Source: CANKHA01 sp035652315 (GTDB lineage Bacteria > Pseudomonadota > Alphaproteobacteria > Rhizobiales > Xanthobacteraceae). Taken from it: a stretch of DNA of 64,000 nucleotides. The translations under genes and the position numbers were made by a program. Location of the stretch: assembly GCA_035652315.1 (NCBI GenBank), contig DASREA010000028.1:18245-82244 (forward strand). Direction: 5' to 3'. The stretch's first letter is position 1; the number at the start of each line of letters is the position of its first letter. Below, one piece after another: positions 63,459 to 64,000 of this stretch. The notes under the pieces were generated by a model that was not told the origin of the DNA, ran no database searches, and saw nothing but the letters and a program-made list of their open reading frames with translations.

Positions 63459-63881
63459 ATGGCCACCGTGACGCAAAATGCTCTGGATCGCGCCCAGCAA
63501 GCGATCGACGTGGCGAGGCAGGCGCTCGACCAGGCCTATGTGGAGATCGGCTCGCGGACCGCGGAGGCGACCGGCGGCATCGATCCTTTCGTCTTCCGCT
63601 TCTCCATCTTCGTGCTCGCCGTCTTCGTCGGCTATTACGTGGTCTGGTCGGTGACGCCGGCGCTGCACACGCCGCTGATGTCGGTGACCAATGCAATTTC
63701 ATCGGTGATCGTCGTCGGCGCGCTGCTCGCGGTCGGCGTGGCGCTGGTGGCAAACGATGACGGCCCCTTGTGGGCACGCGTGCTCGGCTTCGTGGCGCTC
63801 ACGTTCGCCTCGGTCAATATTTTCGGCGGCTTTCTGGTGACCAAACGCATGCTCGCCATGTTCCAGCGCAAGCAGCGGTGA
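63459..63881 (+). CDS. pntAB: NAD(P) transhydrogenase subunit alpha part 2
   Basis: This 140-aa membrane part of the alpha subunit has an N-terminal amphipathic stretch and then three predicted helices, around FRFSIFVLAVFVGYYVVWSV, SSVIVVGALLAVGVALV and VLGFVALTFASVNIFGGFLV. TPLMSVTNAISSVIVVGAL is the conserved proton-channel helix with the Asn. It lies between pntAA and pntB in one operon. Confidence 0.95.
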   Translation: MATVTQNALDRAQQAIDVARQALDQAYVEIGSRTAEATGGIDPFVFRFSIFVLAVFVGYYVVWSVTPALHTPLMSVTNAISSVIVVGALLAVGVALVANDDGPLWARVLGFVALTFASVNIFGGFLVTKRMLAMFQRKQR

Positions 63882-63897
63882 GAGAAAGAGCGAAGCC

Positions 63898-64000
63898 ATG
63901 AATGCCGATCTCGCCGCACTTTGTTATCTGATCGCCGGCGCGCTGTTCATTCTCGCGCTGCGCGGCCTGTCGAATCCCGAAACCAGCCGCCGCGGCAATC
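63898..64000 (+). CDS. pntB: NAD(P) transhydrogenase subunit beta, N-terminus (3' end outside window)
   Basis: The first 34 codons read MNADLAALCYLIAGALFILA and then LRGLSNPETSRRGN, the conserved start of PntB with its first membrane helix and the LRGLSxPxTxRxGN motif. GAAAGAG lies before the ATG, 16 bp after the pntAB stop. The gene continues past the right edge. Confidence 0.92.
   Translation, partial: MNADLAALCYLIAGALFILALRGLSNPETSRRGN

Overview
The window is a chromosomal segment of high G+C content, almost entirely filled with genes. It reads as an alphaproteobacterium of the order Hyphomicrobiales (Rhizobiales), most like the Bradyrhizobium / Rhodoplanes / Xanthobacteraceae neighbourhood. 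Supporting signs are the cell-cycle proteins CpdR and GapR, the split pntAA/pntAB transhydrogenase beside an aa3-oxidase subunit IV, a pyruvate kinase-DUF1036-DUF1244-GapR cluster, a leader RNA of the rhizobial ornithine decarboxylase type, an alpha-r8/MmgR-like small RNA, and extragenic palindromes typical of this order. I see no prophage, transposase, CRISPR array or rRNA operon. There is one tRNA (Val-GAC).

Layout. 1-5.3 kb: C1 metabolism, with the end of formate-tetrahydrofolate ligase followed by a two-subunit NAD-dependent formate dehydrogenase (a NuoE-NuoF fusion beta subunit and a Mo/W alpha subunit). 5.5-6.9 kb: a YciI-like protein and biotin synthase. 6.9-9.6 kb (minus strand): a fluoride-response operon headed by a clear fluoride riboswitch (about 9519-9573) and encoding a CPA2-type antiporter, a universal stress protein, the CrcB/Fluc fluoride channel and a DUF190 protein. 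9.7-12.4 kb: KDPG aldolase and KDG kinase flanking a two-gene permease. 12.5-15.1 kb: a zinc-type ABC importer behind a Zur-like operator. 15.3-21.8 kb: a Trp-rich/Gln-rich secreted protein, ornithine decarboxylase with a roughly 400-nt leader RNA, a small membrane protein, an M3 peptidase and a CDF metal exporter. 21.8-23.6 kb: a cobalt-type nitrile hydratase cluster whose alpha-subunit gene carries a frameshift. 23.8-28.3 kb: fused indolepyruvate ferredoxin oxidoreductase and ferrochelatase.

28.5-35.3 kb is envelope-directed: an outer-membrane barrel, GalU, two tandem MltB-type lytic transglycosylases and a DUF459 SGNH protein. 35.3-41.9 kb: glutamate synthase (gltB, gltD) read from a strong promoter whose -10 box is covered by a perfect 9-bp inverted repeat. 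42-51 kb: secreted Pro-rich proteins, Hsp20 with a possible ROSE thermometer, a lipase, a HisN-like phosphatase, the MmgR-like small RNA, an N-formylglutamate amidohydrolase relative, CpdR, tRNA-Val, a cysteine-free bL36, a TPR protein, an orphan GroES with a Cys/His tail, pyruvate kinase and DUF1036. A decayed 3' end of a glycerate 2-kinase gene lies at about 51.2-51.4 kb. 51.5-59.8 kb: DUF1244, GapR, a DUF882 peptidase, an L,D-transpeptidase, a sigma-54 response regulator and oligoendopeptidase F. 59.8-64 kb: an AbrB-Doc toxin-antitoxin pair, an ABC1/UbiB kinase, the aa3-oxidase subunit IV and the pnt operon, which runs off the end.

The most interesting signals are regulatory RNA and DNA: the riboswitch and its operon, the MmgR-like RNA, the odc leader, the gltB operator and the Zur box. 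Two gene decay events (nthA frameshift, glycerate kinase remnant) also stand out. All family assignments come from reading motifs in the sequence. No database search was possible.
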